Shown: positions 38,887-49,481 of the stretch, piece after piece
Position numbering within the stretch: the first letter of the stretch is position 1
How the letters are laid out: each line of letters starts with the position of its first letter
DNA from: Psychrobacter sp. I-STPA10
GTDB taxonomy: Bacteria > Pseudomonadota > Gammaproteobacteria > Pseudomonadales > Moraxellaceae
Length of the DNA stretch: 59,828 nucleotides
NCBI RefSeq assembly: GCF_021012795.1
Contig: NZ_VFYU01000009.1
Span: forward strand, 1 to 59,828
Direction of reading: 5' to 3'
Made by a program: the position numbers and the translations under genes
The notes under the pieces: generated by a model
What the model saw: only the letters and a program-made list of their open reading frames with translations
Database searches by the model: none
Told to the model about the DNA's origin: nothing

Positions 38887-39960
38887 ATGTGGTTATTTAT
38901 TGTTTTATCGCAAGTATTGGCATTATCGACCAGTGTGATTTTATGGTGGTTTGTGCAGCCCAAGACGTTAGCAAAGCGAGTCATTTTGGTTTTTAGCATA
39001 TTTTTATTGAGTAACATGGCATTATTCTATGGACTCAGTGACTTTTGGCGTGAGCGTTTTCGGCTTTATTTAATGTTTAGTATTTTGCAAGGGTTTTTAA
39101 TTTATACATTTATAATTATCTGTGCTGTGGGTGTGGTGTATTGTCATGTATTGAAGCGAGTTGCCTTACCAAGATTGACACGATTATTAGCCATTGTGGT
39201 TTATATCAGTATTGTCGGATTGGCGATATTTAATGCTTATTCGCCTGTGGTACATCATCTGATGCTGACTACCGATAAACCACTCAAGCAGCCGATGCGT
39301 CTGGTGCTAGTGTCTGATACACATTTGGGTAAATGGTTTGGTAATCGGCAATTAGATAAGTTAGCCACGTTGGTTGCCGCTCAAAAGCCAGATGTGGTAG
39401 TCATCGCAGGCGATATCATGGATGATTACACTGACTATTATGAGCAAACTAATATGCACTCCCATTTTTCTAAGCTAAGCGCACCACTTGGCGTATATGC
39501 GGTATTGGGTAATCATGATTATCGCGGACAAGATGACGCCATTGCCACAGCCGTCAGCCAAGCAGGAATGACGGTGCTGGATAATGAGGCTATTTTATTA
39601 GAGGATACGCTGTGGCTGGTAGGACGCTCAGATGATGTGGATCACACTCGGCTCAGTGCAAAGACTTTATTAACGCAGGTGGACACAAATAAACCTGTGG
39701 TGTTTTTGGAGCATCGCCCTTCAGCGATAGATGAAATTAGCAAACTGCCCATAGACGTGCATTTATCAGGGCATACTCACGGTGGACAAATCTTTCCACT
39801 AACGGTATTGATGGATTGGTTTACCCCATTAAATCATGGTAATAAGCATATTGGGAATACACAGTTTGTGGTGAGCTCGGGCTATGGCTTTGGTAGCGTG
39901 CCTTTTCGTTTGGGTACACGTTCGGAGATTTGGGTGCTGACATTAAAATCGGCTAAATGA
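38887..39960 (+). CDS. Membrane-anchored metallophosphoesterase
   Basis: A 357-residue protein with four N-terminal membrane helices (to about residue 125) and a calcineurin-like domain. The metal motifs are LVSDTHLGKW, VIAGDIMDD, VLGNHDYRG, EHRPS and LSGHTHGGQIFP. This YkuE/YaeI-type arrangement is typical; lipid-linked pyrophosphates are possible substrates, but that is inferred. It has a strong downstream terminator. Confidence 0.9.
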   Translation: MWLFIVLSQVLALSTSVILWWFVQPKTLAKRVILVFSIFLLSNMALFYGLSDFWRERFRLYLMFSILQGFLIYTFIIICAVGVVYCHVLKRVALPRLTRLLAIVVYISIVGLAIFNAYSPVVHHLMLTTDKPLKQPMRLVLVSDTHLGKWFGNRQLDKLATLVAAQKPDVVVIAGDIMDDYTDYYEQTNMHSHFSKLSAPLGVYAVLGNHDYRGQDDAIATAVSQAGMTVLDNEAILLEDTLWLVGRSDDVDHTRLSAKTLLTQVDTNKPVVFLEHRPSAIDEISKLPIDVHLSGHTHGGQIFPLTVLMDWFTPLNHGNKHIGNTQFVVSSGYGFGSVPFRLGTRSEIWVLTLKSAK

Positions 39961-40042
39961 TGGGATAATGATGGTCTTTATTTTTAAGCCGATAGCATTG
40001 GCTTAAAATTTTATTGTCTTAAATTCCTTGTTTTAAAATAGC

Positions 40043-40073
40043 AAAAGCCGACACTTAGGTCGGCTTTTGTTTA
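40043..40073 (+). terminator. Terminator of the phosphoesterase gene
   Basis: AAAAGCCGAC pairs with GTCGGCTTTT; T-rich downstream. Confidence 0.8.
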
Positions 40074-40146
40074 AAACTTGACAGATTGCTTTTTTTAGAT
40101 TTTAGCAAGTGTAGCTAAGAGGTAAAAAAAGTAACTGAATTTTAAG

Positions 40147-40332
40147 TTATGCTATTCCTGCTGCTGATTTAAACGCAGATTCGTCATAGTCATCACCATG
40201 AGTCACAACAACAGCAGATAGATCTGAACTGACATTCACAAATTTCACACCTTGTACATTTTCTGTTTTGGCAACTAACTCTTTGGCAGCGTCTTTATCA
40301 GCAACAGTGAAGTCGTATTTAGTTTGTGGCAT
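40147..40332 (-). CDS. Small protein of unknown function, HMA-like fold possible
   Basis: A 61-residue protein: MPQTKYDFTVADKDAAKEL, then VAKTENVQGVKFVNVSSDLS and AVVVTHGDDYDESAFKSAA. The alternation resembles a beta-alpha-beta-beta-alpha-beta heavy-metal-domain fold without the CxxC metal site. AAGGA precedes the ATG. A 23-bp palindrome lies about 50 bases upstream (40381-40403), so it is likely regulated. Confidence 0.7.
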   Translation of the reverse strand: MPQTKYDFTVADKDAAKELVAKTENVQGVKFVNVSSDLSAVVVTHGDDYDESAFKSAAGIA

Positions 40333-40380
40333 ATCTATAATCCTTATGTTATGTTCAGTTTTAGTGCTCGGTTGTTCACA

Positions 40381-40403
40381 CTTAAGTATTTGTAATACTT
40401 AAG
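40381..40403. promoter_or_regulatory. Perfect palindrome upstream of the 61-residue gene
   Basis: CTTAAGTATT and its complement AATACTTAAG flank TGT. Its location 49 bases upstream of the leftward gene fits an operator. No T-run follows. Confidence 0.55.
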
Positions 40404-40832
40404 TTAATAATGAGCAGTTCCCTAATTTATTTTTGATTTTGTTAACTTAGGTCCATAAAAACCATAATAACTAAACATCATATAGATGTTTATTCCAAAA
40501 AATGTCCATTTTAGAATAATCATGCTATATGTTGTTTAGTGTCAGTAGCTTTAGCGTTAACTTACAGACTACAGTATTAAGGACTTTAATAGTGTTTAAG
40601 TGGCTTTAGTAACCATCTTATAAAATATATTAGGGTGCGTCATCTAGTTAACCATTATTATACAAGTATTATTAGTAGTCAATTCATAATAAATAATATC
40701 TCTAGTAAGAAAAGTAATAATACCCTAAAAAAGTTGAACAGAATGACATTCATCCCCTGATTTTTTAGGCGATAAATATGCTATGAGCATCATCTGTGAT
40801 ACTTAAATACTAACAAATAATCTACATTACGC

Positions 40833-40859
40833 CTTGAAATTTTAGGGTATGACCTTTAT
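40833..40859 (+). promoter_or_regulatory. Possible sigma-32 promoter for grpE
   Basis: CTTGAAA at 40833-40839, a 13-base spacer and CCTTTAT at 40853-40859 fit the heat-shock promoter pattern CTTGAAA-N13-15-CCCCATNT, with a weak -10. Confidence 0.5.
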
Positions 40860-41001
40860 CAACTGGCTAATAGTGATACTGATTTTTATAAATTTTTTAC
40901 AAATAATGCTGTCTATTGTTGATATACAATAACTTATATTCAATTCAATAGATGGTAACTAACTAATTTTATGAATAATTAACAATATAAAAGGAGCGAT
41001 C

Positions 41002-41643
41002 ATGAGTGATCAAGCAACCAACCAACCAAATAACCAAGCAGCTAACTTTGAATATGACACCAAAGATCCGAAGGCTGCGCAAAGTAATATTGAGCGTGAT
41101 GAGACCATCTTAGAAGAAGCCATTGATGAGTTTGATCCTGCCAATAATTCAGGTAAAGATAAGACCATCAAAAGTGAAATAAATATTGATGCTTTTCATG
41201 CCCGTATTGCAGAGCTTGAAGGCGAGGTCAAAGCAGCAAAAGAAGGACAAGCTCGTGCCAATGCTGAAGCCTATAATGTGCAAAAACGCATGGAGCAAGA
41301 GACGCAAAAAAGCAAAAAATTTGCACTGCAAAGCTTTGCTAAAGAGCTGCTAGAAGTTGTAGATAACTTAGAGCGCGCCATTATCAGTGTGCAGCAAGAT
41401 GATGATGCAGACGATGCCATCATGGAAGGCGTGAAGTTGACACATAAATCTTTACTGACGGTGCTTAACAAGCATGGCGTTGCTGTGGTTGATCCACAAG
41501 GTGAGAAATTTAATGCTGACCTGCATGAAGCGGTGGGTATTGACCCGAATGCTGAGGCAGATCATGTGGGTGAAGTACTACAAAAAGGCTATACCTTAAA
41601 TGATCGTCTACTACGTCCTGCTATGGTACGTGTTGGACAATAA
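41002..41643 (+). CDS. grpE: Nucleotide exchange factor GrpE
   Basis: Exchanges ADP on DnaK. An acidic N-terminal region (about residues 1-60) precedes the long coiled-coil helix (about 62-110, IAELEGEVKAAKEGQARANA), then the beta domain with LLTVLNKHGVAVVDPQGEKFNADLHEAV. The 213-residue length is typical. AAAGGAGCG precedes the ATG. dnaK follows after an unusually long 402-base gap. Confidence 0.95.
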   Translation: MSDQATNQPNNQAANFEYDTKDPKAAQSNIERDETILEEAIDEFDPANNSGKDKTIKSEINIDAFHARIAELEGEVKAAKEGQARANAEAYNVQKRMEQETQKSKKFALQSFAKELLEVVDNLERAIISVQQDDDADDAIMEGVKLTHKSLLTVLNKHGVAVVDPQGEKFNADLHEAVGIDPNAEADHVGEVLQKGYTLNDRLLRPAMVRVGQ

Positions 41644-42045
41644 CTGAAACTTAAATATCCAAGAGTATCCAAAAATAGGTGAAAAATAGGTGTCAGCATA
41701 AGGATGTTAACTATAAAACGAGATATAAAATTGGATGATAACCCGTTTTAATAAATATAGTTAATGCCTGCTAAAGCTTAGTGATGACTCAGGTCTTTCA
41801 CAAAAAGACACATAAAATTGAAGATTTGTGGTAAAAATTACTTGAAAAAATTGGTGATGAAACCGATATAGATAGGTAAGCAAAGATACTCGTTTTCTTA
41901 CGATGATTATGCTGGTGTATGTTGAAAACATAGAAAACATATACACAAACGATTTTAAGTTTATAAGCATTTTAAGTTTATAAAGTGAAGCATATCAAGT
42001 GAGAGACGAACACATAAACAACTAAAAAATTGGAGTAATATATTT
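41644..42045. other. grpE-dnaK intergenic region
   Basis: A 402-bp gap with a possible separate heat-shock promoter at 41841-41869. No reading frame in it is convincing. Confidence 0.55.
41841..41869 (+). promoter_or_regulatory. Possible sigma-32 promoter for dnaK
   Basis: CTTGAAA at 41841-41847, a 15-base spacer and CCGATAT at 41863-41869. The leader to dnaK would be about 170 bases. Confidence 0.55.
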
Positions 42046-43995
42046 ATGGCTAAGACAATTGGTATTGACCTAGGTACAACCAACTCTTGTGTGGCAGTAA
42101 TGGAAGGTGACAATGTAAAAGTCATCGAAAACGCAGAAGGTACACGTACCACCCCATCTATCGTAGCGTATAAAGATGGTGAAACTTTGGTTGGTCAAGC
42201 GGCAAAACGCCAAGCAGTCACCAATCCTAAAAATACCCTATTTGCTATCAAGCGTCTGATTGGACGTCGTTTTGATGACAAAGTGGTACAAAAAGATATT
42301 GGTATGGTACCTTACAAAATCGTTAAGGCAGACAATGGCGATGCGTGGGTAGAAGTCAACGACAAAAAAATGGCACCACCACAGATCTCTGCTGAAATCT
42401 TGAAAAAAATGAAGAAAACTGCTGAAGATTATCTGGGTGAAACGGTTACTCATGCCGTGGTTACTGTTCCTGCTTACTTTAACGACAGCCAACGTCAGGC
42501 AACTAAAGATGCAGGTAAAATTGCAGGTTTAACTGTTGATCGTATCATTAACGAGCCAACCGCTGCTGCCCTTGCTTATGGTATGGACAAAAAACAAGGT
42601 GATCGTACCATTGCTGTATATGACTTAGGTGGTGGTACATTTGACGTATCCATCATTGAGATTGCAGACGTTGATGGTGAGCAGCAGTTTGAAGTACTCT
42701 CTACCAATGGTGATACATTCTTGGGTGGTGAAGACTTTGACTTGGCATTGATTGACTTTTTGGTTGATGAGTTCAAAAAAGAGCAAGATTTTAACCTAAA
42801 AGGTGATCCACTAGCGATGCAGCGTCTAAAAGAAGCCGCTGAAAAAGCAAAAATTGAGCTGTCATCAGCGCAAAGTACTGAGGTAAACCTACCTTACATT
42901 ACTGCTGATGCCACAGGTCCTAAGCACTTGGTAGTGACTATTAGCCGCTCAAAACTAGAAGCTCTTACTGAAGAGTTGGTTACACGTACCATGGAGCCTT
43001 GTAAAGTTGCCCTAGAAGATGCAGGACTAAGCAAAGGTGACATTGATGATGTGATCTTAGTTGGTGGTCAGACTCGTATGCCTCTAGTACAGCAAAAAGT
43101 ACAAGAGTTCTTTGGTCAAGAGCCACGTAAAGACGTGAATCCTGATGAAGCCGTTGCGGTGGGTGCAGCGATTCAAGGTGCGGTACTCTCTGGTGATAAA
43201 ACAGACGTATTATTATTAGACGTCACCCCATTGACCTTGGGTATTGAAACAATGGGTGGTGTGATGACACCAATCATTGAGAAAAACACCATGATTCCAA
43301 CCAAAAAATCACAGGTGTTCTCAACTGCTGAAGACAATCAACCAGCCGTTACCATCCAAGTGTATCAAGGTGAGCGTAAAATTGCGTCACAAAACAAACT
43401 GCTTGGACGCTTTGATTTAACTGATATTCCACCTGCACCACGTGGATTGCCACAGATTGAAGTAACCTTTGATATCAACGCTGACGGTATCATGAATATC
43501 TCTGCTAAAGACAAAGGTACGGGTAAAGCACAAAGCATCCAGATTAAAGCAGACTCTGGCTTGTCGGATGAAGAAGTCGAACAAATGGTACGTGATGCAG
43601 AAGCCAATGCCGCAGAAGATGAGAAATTTGCAGCCCTTGCGCAAGTACGTAACGAAGCAGATGGTCGCATCCATGCGATTCAAAAAGCATTGAAAGAAGC
43701 AGGCGATAAAGTGTCTGATGATGAAAAATCAGCAGTAGAAGCTGCCATCACTGAGCTTGAGACAGCAACTAAAGAAGACGATCATGATGACATCAAAGCG
43801 AAGCTTGAAGCACTTGATAATGCCTTCTTACCAGTGAGCCAAAAAATCTATGCTGATGCAGGCGCAGCAGCAGGAGCAGAAGGTGTTGATCCTAGCCAGT
43901 TCCAGCAAGGTGGTACTGAGCAAGCAGCTGACAATGCTGATGATGACGTGGTTGATGCTGAATTTACCGAAGTTAAAGACGACGACAAAAAATAA
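42046..43995 (+). CDS. dnaK: Chaperone DnaK
   Basis: The Hsp70 chaperone, 649 residues. Visible are [51 protein letters not shown] and [14 protein letters not shown] in the ATPase domain, [17 protein letters not shown] at the linker, and an acidic tail ending [15 protein letters not shown]. dnaJ does not follow directly; a strong terminator does. AATTGGAG precedes the ATG. Confidence 0.98.
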   Translation: MAKTIGIDLGTTNSCVAVMEGDNVKVIENAEGTRTTPSIVAYKDGETLVGQAAKRQAVTNPKNTLFAIKRLIGRRFDDKVVQKDIGMVPYKIVKADNGDAWVEVNDKKMAPPQISAEILKKMKKTAEDYLGETVTHAVVTVPAYFNDSQRQATKDAGKIAGLTVDRIINEPTAAALAYGMDKKQGDRTIAVYDLGGGTFDVSIIEIADVDGEQQFEVLSTNGDTFLGGEDFDLALIDFLVDEFKKEQDFNLKGDPLAMQRLKEAAEKAKIELSSAQSTEVNLPYITADATGPKHLVVTISRSKLEALTEELVTRTMEPCKVALEDAGLSKGDIDDVILVGGQTRMPLVQQKVQEFFGQEPRKDVNPDEAVAVGAAIQGAVLSGDKTDVLLLDVTPLTLGIETMGGVMTPIIEKNTMIPTKKSQVFSTAEDNQPAVTIQVYQGERKIASQNKLLGRFDLTDIPPAPRGLPQIEVTFDINADGIMNISAKDKGTGKAQSIQIKADSGLSDEEVEQMVRDAEANAAEDEKFAALAQVRNEADGRIHAIQKALKEAGDKVSDDEKSAVEAAITELETATKEDDHDDIKAKLEALDNAFLPVSQKIYADAGAAAGAEGVDPSQFQQGGTEQAADNADDDVVDAEFTEVKDDDKK

Positions 43996-44064
43996 GCCTG
44001 ATTTTAGGGTTAACGCTGTTAATTAGCCCTAGAGAGTCAAGTTAATATCAAGTCTATCAATCAC

Positions 44065-44098
44065 AAAAAGCGCATCCTTTGGGATGCGCTTTTTTTTG
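44065..44098 (+). terminator. Terminator of dnaK
   Basis: AAAAAGCGCATCC pairs with GGATGCGCTTTTT around a 4-base loop with eight T following. Confidence 0.9.
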
Positions 44099-44142
44099 TG
44101 GGTGTTTTTTGGTTAAAGGCACTGTTATTGTTGATAAAATCG

Positions 44143-45081
44143 TTAGGTTTGATCGGCTTTTTTTAGCCCAATCACAAATACCGCTGCTAACACCAGTAAC
44201 GAAGAAAACGCGTCTATCAACCCAAATGGTTCATCTAAAATTAATACTGCAATTAGCATCGCTGATAAGGGCACAAAAGCCATATGTATCCCTGCTGCTA
44301 CTGCAGGAATTTTTGCTAATCCTGCATAAAATAGGCTAAAGCCAAGCACAGTAACACCGAGCCCATAATACCCTAGTAGCCACCATACAGTTGGAGATAC
44401 ACTGCTAAAATCAAACGTCACTGCTTGGTATAATGCAGTGGGTGCAAATAGCAGCACACCTATCAAAGTAACCCAGCAAGCAATGCTAATAGCGGGCAGG
44501 CTTAAGCCAGATAGCTTACCAACCACTGAAAACATGGCTTCACAAAACACTGCCGCTAATACCAGCAGTATACCCAATAAGCCGATATTATTTCCTATAC
44601 CTATATCAATGCCAATGCCACTATCAACAGAGTGTAGCTCTAATAACACTGCTCCTAATACAGATAAACCAATGCCAATGGCATAACGTAGATTTAATCT
44701 TTCATGCAGTAGCCAAACTGATAATAAGGCATTGACCGCAGGCAACATACCTAAAATTACTCCCGCATTGACCGCTGAGGTATATTTTAGCCCCAGTAAC
44801 ATACACAATGAAAATAAAAATACACCAAAAAAAGCCTGTGCAGCGAGCAATAAGGCGACTTTCAATGATGGTAAGCGTAAACGACCTGACATTATATAAT
44901 GTAGTGGCACAATAAATAACGCAGCAATAGCAAAGCGTAAAAATGAAGCCAAAAATACGGGCATTTCAGCCGTGATCACTTTAGCAACCGCAACTGAGCT
45001 ACCAACGATACACATGGCAAGCGCTACTTGAATATGACCAATAAGCTCGATTCGCTTTGCGTCCTGCTGAGATATTTGCAT
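44143..45081 (-). CDS. EamA/DMT-family permease
   Basis: A 312-residue inner-membrane protein with about ten hydrophobic helices in two EamA repeats (LAMCIVGSSVAVAKVITAEM; LLVLAAVFCEAMFSVVGKL). Members export metabolites such as amino acids; the substrate is not readable. It converges on dnaK and precedes the bioF-like gene by 98 bases on the opposite side, the same strand. Confidence 0.87.
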   Translation of the reverse strand: MQISQQDAKRIELIGHIQVALAMCIVGSSVAVAKVITAEMPVFLASFLRFAIAALFIVPLHYIMSGRLRLPSLKVALLLAAQAFFGVFLFSLCMLLGLKYTSAVNAGVILGMLPAVNALLSVWLLHERLNLRYAIGIGLSVLGAVLLELHSVDSGIGIDIGIGNNIGLLGILLVLAAVFCEAMFSVVGKLSGLSLPAISIACWVTLIGVLLFAPTALYQAVTFDFSSVSPTVWWLLGYYGLGVTVLGFSLFYAGLAKIPAVAAGIHMAFVPLSAMLIAVLILDEPFGLIDAFSSLLVLAAVFVIGLKKADQT

Positions 45082-45179
45082 GTCATTCCCTTTACTTGCT
45101 TATTCAATACTGATTTTTAATATTGATTATTAAGTGTTTATTGTGAAGTATTATTTAAAATAAGAATGACATATTAACA

Positions 45180-46412
45180 CTAAAGCGCATTCAGCAGCTT
45201 TTCAAACTCATCATCACTAATACCTGCATTAATAATTAGGCGAATACGGGACGTGTTTTTGGGTACAGTGGGTGGGCGAATGGGCAAGGCATAAAATCCT
45301 GCTTGACGTAACTGCATTGCTTTGGCAAGGGTGGCGGCATTTGTACCCAGAATATAAGGCACAATATGCGAATCTGAAACTGCCGAAATTGGGCTGATAT
45401 GAGCAATCACCGCACGCAAGTGGCTAGACATTTGATGCAGACGTTGGCGTGCGCTTACATAGTCTGTCATCTTGGCTAAAACAAAGCGTGTCCAAGCGTG
45501 ATTAATGGCAGGTAGGGCAGTGCTAAAGATAAGTGGACGCATATTGTTAATCAGCCATGCCTTAATGGTGGGATGACAAAAAACATAAGCACCCATTGAG
45601 GCAAAGGCTTTGCCAAAAGTACCAACCAGATAATCAATCTGCATTAATGTACCTGTTTGCTCTGCCAGTCCTAGTCCATATTCTCCAAGCACACCTACTG
45701 CATGTGCTTCATCGACATACAGCTCAACGCGAGCATCTGAGTGTTTAATGGCGACCAAATCAATCAGGTCGGCATAATCACCGTCCATACTAAATAAACT
45801 TTCGGTCACGATGATGATACGTTGATATTCTGCACCCGCAGCGTTGATAAGCTCACGTAAATGCTGATGATCATTGTGACGGTAAATTTGATAATCACAG
45901 CGAGATAGGCGAATGCCATCAATGATACTGGCATGCACCAATTGATCAGATAAAATTAAGGTTTTTAATGGTAGCTTGGTCAGCGCAGGCAATAAACCGA
46001 CATTGGCATGATAGCCACTGTTAAATACTAATGCGCTTGGCATTTGTGTGTCGGTATTATCTTGCTCATTGGTTGGTTGTTTTACATTTGTATCGGCTGA
46101 GACAGCTGTTGCAAACCATGCTTCGAGATCATGCTCTAGCTGTTCAAGCTCATTGCTATTGCCTGTGAGTAGACGTGAGGAGGATGAACCAAAGCGAATA
46201 TTGGTATCGCTACTATTGATGCTTGATAAAAACTGCTGTTGTAAGGTTGGGTCGGCAGCAATACCAAGATAGTCATTAGAAGAGATATTAACCAGCGTTT
46301 GCTTATCAACAATCACCTGACTGCCTTGATGACTAAGTGAAGGAATTTGACGTTGTTGCTGTACTTGATTTAGCTTATCTAACTGTTGTTGATAATGATA
46401 AAGCATACTCAT
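45180..46412 (-). CDS. bioF: 8-amino-7-oxononanoate synthase-like enzyme
   Basis: A PLP enzyme of the alpha-oxoamine synthase family, 410 residues from ATG 46412. VNISSNDYLGIAAD, FGSSSSRLLTGNSNELEQLE, YVDEAHAVGVLGEYG and the PLP-Lys segment VGTFGKAFASMG are present. A polar insert rich in Thr, Gln and Asp (about residues 88-112) is unusual. BioF is the best match, although Kbl-like activity is possible, as no other bio genes lie nearby. Confidence 0.86.
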   Translation of the reverse strand: MSMLYHYQQQLDKLNQVQQQRQIPSLSHQGSQVIVDKQTLVNISSNDYLGIAADPTLQQQFLSSINSSDTNIRFGSSSSRLLTGNSNELEQLEHDLEAWFATAVSADTNVKQPTNEQDNTDTQMPSALVFNSGYHANVGLLPALTKLPLKTLILSDQLVHASIIDGIRLSRCDYQIYRHNDHQHLRELINAAGAEYQRIIIVTESLFSMDGDYADLIDLVAIKHSDARVELYVDEAHAVGVLGEYGLGLAEQTGTLMQIDYLVGTFGKAFASMGAYVFCHPTIKAWLINNMRPLIFSTALPAINHAWTRFVLAKMTDYVSARQRLHQMSSHLRAVIAHISPISAVSDSHIVPYILGTNAATLAKAMQLRQAGFYALPIRPPTVPKNTSRIRLIINAGISDDEFEKLLNAL

Positions 46413-46852
46413 AATTTTTCTCAAAATGGTCATATTAATAGGGAGTTACGGTGAGTAATATAACGGATAGCCATTATCTCTTATATATTTATAGCAATAC
46501 AAAACTATTATGCTGTCAGTAGCTCTTGTATGACAATTTTTTGGCACTAGGCAGTTTTTGTAAGTATTTTAGCTTTTTATGTCTATAGTGTAGAAACAGC
46601 AGCAAATGTAACAAATAATTTCATAAACTTGGCTTTATCTGTAATCACTGTGATAAAACTTGCAAAACTTAACGCTGTAGCTATCAAACACAGACAGAGG
46701 CAACGACATAACTTGTTACTATGTATTCATCGAATTTAAACACTGGTATTAATCTTAAACTTATGTTTTTAAATGTATTTTTTTAAATTCTTTAAAGATA
46801 AGGGTTTAGATAATTACCATGGTTTAATGTTTTTACTAAGGAGATAAAGAAT
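46413..46852. other. Gene-free stretch before the beta-barrel gene
   Basis: A 440-bp AT-rich divergent promoter region. I see no repeat, RNA or clear promoter other than AAGGAG at 46839 just before the barrel gene. Confidence 0.45.
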
Positions 46853-47437
46853 ATGAATACAGTACAAAAATCACTCATTGCAATAGCTACTGGCTCACTT
46901 TTAAGCGTTGGTGCACAAGCAGCGGTATTTAACACTGGTTATGCTGGTCAGCCTTATGTGGGTGCTAAAGTTGGTCAAATAGACCCTAGTGCTAATGCAG
47001 GTGAGCTTGATAAAGCCACTGCTTATGGTGTGTATGCTGGTTATAATTTTGATCCTAACTTTGGTGCTGAAGTAGAATATTTGGGTTCAGATGATTCTGA
47101 CTATTCTTATACTGAGAATAGAGTGACCACCAAAGGTGAAGGTGATGTGAAAACCTATGGTGCTTATGGCACTTATCGCTACTATCTACCTAACATGAGT
47201 GGCTTATATGCCAAAGGTAAGCTAGGTGTTGCTAGAACAGAGATTAATGCAAGTAGTCATATCACAGCTGCAGGTAAAAGTATTGAGAGAAATAAAGTAG
47301 ATCAAAGCTCAACTGGTCTGGCAGGTGGTGTTGGTATTGGTTTTGCTCCTGCACAAAATATTGGTATTGAAGCAGAATATGCCAAAACTGGTAGTGACGC
47401 TGATTTAGTGACTGTTGGTGCACACTTTAAATTCTAA
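46853..47437 (+). CDS. Outer-membrane beta-barrel protein, OmpA-like
   Basis: A 194-residue outer-membrane protein with a signal peptide (SLIAIATGSLLSVGAQA). The rest is an eight-stranded-type barrel: GQPYVGAKVGQI, AYGVYAGYNFDPNFGAEVEYLG and a C-terminal ADLVTVGAHFKF ending in Phe, the BAM signal. No OmpA C-terminal domain is present. AAGGAG precedes the ATG. Role unknown. Confidence 0.88.
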   Translation: MNTVQKSLIAIATGSLLSVGAQAAVFNTGYAGQPYVGAKVGQIDPSANAGELDKATAYGVYAGYNFDPNFGAEVEYLGSDDSDYSYTENRVTTKGEGDVKTYGAYGTYRYYLPNMSGLYAKGKLGVARTEINASSHITAAGKSIERNKVDQSSTGLAGGVGIGFAPAQNIGIEAEYAKTGSDADLVTVGAHFKF

Positions 47438-47510
47438 AGCTGAAAAGTTTAAATCACCGCTAAATTTTTAGCATGTAGACTTAAAGTTGAAGTTAATGTG
47501 TAAAAGTTTG

Positions 47511-47540
47511 AAAAAGCGGCTACTTTAGTAGCCGTTTTTG
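47511..47540 (+). terminator. Terminator of the barrel gene
   Basis: CGGCTAC and GTAGCCG pair around TTTA, flanked by A and T runs. Confidence 0.82.
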
Positions 47541-47619
47541 TTGTTGGTTTTTATGATTCAGTTGCCTTAGTCTTCTTTAGCTTTATAAAGATAAAGGGAG
47601 AAGAATAGTCTGCTAAGGT

Positions 47620-49218
47620 TTAAATAACTTTAGAGAATCGTCCTTCATGTTTGGCTGACAGATAACTGTCAAACACCATCGCCACATTGCGCGCAAGCAG
47701 ACGACCTTTGGGTAAAATACGAATACCAGCAGCATCCATATCGACCAGTTTGTCTTGTTGCATCTCACCAAGCTGTTGAATCTCATTGATAAAATAAGTA
47801 ATCGCATCAATACCAAATTTTTGGTTTACATCTTTAAAGTCAATATAGTCATGACACAATAGATTCATAATCACATAAGCACGCAGACGGTCCTTGATGT
47901 TGGTTTGAATGTGTTTGACCGCAGGCAGTTGATGATGGTTTATCATCGCCTGATAAGTCTCTAGTGTGGTGTCGTTTTGTAATATATGGCTGGCATGTCC
48001 TGTATATAGGGTGCTGTTGATTTGGCTGATGGCTGAGACACCAAAGCCAAGCAAATCACAATCACCCATCAAGGTATAACCTTGAAAATTGCGGTGCAAT
48101 TTGCCTTCACGTTGAGCAATGGCAAGGGTATCGTCAGGGCGAGCAAAGTGGTCAATGCCAATGTATTGATAGCCTGCTTCATTTAATGCCATGATGGTAT
48201 TGCTAAACATGGTGAGTTTATCGGTAGGACTGGGCAAATCCTCTGCTTTGATTTGGCGTTGTGCCTTAAAGCGCTCGGGCAGATGCGCATAGTTAAATAT
48301 AGATAGACGATCAGGCTTCATCTCAATGATACGAGCCACAGTATCTTGTAGGCTATCTATGCTTTGATGGGGCAAGCCATAAATCAAATCCATATTGATT
48401 GAGCCAAATCCTAGCTCACGTGCCTCGTCCATCACACTTTGAATCAGTGCTTCAGGTTGTACCCGATTAACTGCAATTTGTACTGTTTCATTTAAGTCTT
48501 GTACCCCAAAACTAAGCCGATTAAAGCCAAGACTTCGCAAGGTTTTTAGCGTATTATCGCCCAATTCTCGTGGGTCAATCTCAATTGAATAATCCCCCGC
48601 ATTATCGCCATCAATGGGTGCAAACTCAAACTGAGTTTGTAGAAACTGCCACAGTTGCACCATCTCATCATCGCTCAAAAATGTCGGTGTTCCTCCGCCT
48701 AAATGCAACTGCTTGACATAAGGCTTGCCAGTGGCAGATAGCTCTTTTGGCACAGGCTTGAGCAACGCCCTTTTCATTTTAATTTCGGCAAATAAATAAT
48801 CTAGATAATCACCTGAGTCGCTGTTTTTTTTGCTGATGATTTTGTTACAAGCACAGTAATAGCAAAGATGTCGGCAAAATGGAATATGAAAGTAGAGTGA
48901 TAAAGGTGTACGTGGATCACGATCTGCCAAAATCTGTGCTTCTATACCCTCACTGATTGGCTTAAATTCTAAAGCAGTTGGATAGGAGGTATAGCGAGGT
49001 CCTGAGCGGTTATATTTTTGGATCAAGGCATCATCAAATAGTAGTCTGGGAGCTATCACCTTGCCATCATCGTTGTTTGAAAACTGCTGGCGGGCATAAG
49101 GATTGCTTGGCTCATTGACAGGACGCTGAGTAGTGGGCTGCTCAAGGTGAGCATTGAGGGTAGCTGAGTGTGTAAAAGGGTTGGCTGACTGTGCTGATTG
49201 ATCTGGCTGATCTGACAT
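47620..49218 (-). CDS. hemN: Oxygen-independent coproporphyrinogen III oxidase
   Basis: A radical-SAM enzyme of anaerobic heme synthesis. The cluster motif is FHIPFCRHLCYYCACNK (CxxxCxxC), with LHLGGGTPTFL, SIEIDPRELGDNTL and SFGVQDLNETVQ following. A 60-residue polar Ser/Gln-rich extension precedes the conserved RYTSYPTALEF. ATG 49218 is chosen over an upstream start at 49323 because AAGGATAT lies just before it. The extension is unlike the usual short start. Confidence 0.93.
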   Translation of the reverse strand: MSDQPDQSAQSANPFTHSATLNAHLEQPTTQRPVNEPSNPYARQQFSNNDDGKVIAPRLLFDDALIQKYNRSGPRYTSYPTALEFKPISEGIEAQILADRDPRTPLSLYFHIPFCRHLCYYCACNKIISKKNSDSGDYLDYLFAEIKMKRALLKPVPKELSATGKPYVKQLHLGGGTPTFLSDDEMVQLWQFLQTQFEFAPIDGDNAGDYSIEIDPRELGDNTLKTLRSLGFNRLSFGVQDLNETVQIAVNRVQPEALIQSVMDEARELGFGSINMDLIYGLPHQSIDSLQDTVARIIEMKPDRLSIFNYAHLPERFKAQRQIKAEDLPSPTDKLTMFSNTIMALNEAGYQYIGIDHFARPDDTLAIAQREGKLHRNFQGYTLMGDCDLLGFGVSAISQINSTLYTGHASHILQNDTTLETYQAMINHHQLPAVKHIQTNIKDRLRAYVIMNLLCHDYIDFKDVNQKFGIDAITYFINEIQQLGEMQQDKLVDMDAAGIRILPKGRLLARNVAMVFDSYLSAKHEGRFSKVI

Positions 49219-49481
49219 GGCTATATCCTTGACACTGATGAGTTGATGACGGGCTATTATAACAAACTCAGACAACAAACTGACGCTTGCTTGTGTCGAC
49301 ACTTGATTATGAGTTATGAGCAATAGTTACACTTAAAAGATACAGATAAATAGATAGGATTAACAAAATAAATAATAAAAGCATTGCTAATTTCATTAAT
49401 TCATGGAATAATGCGCTCCGTTAATGAGATATCCTTTTAAATCAACACTTAAATAGATTCAATATAGTTTATGGGTTATGT

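Larger units (their letters stand above)
40333..41001. other. 669-bp region between divergent genes
   Basis: Contains the palindrome at 40381-40403 and the possible sigma-32 promoter at 40833-40859. The rest is AT-rich, and no gene, RNA or repeat is recognised. Confidence 0.5.
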
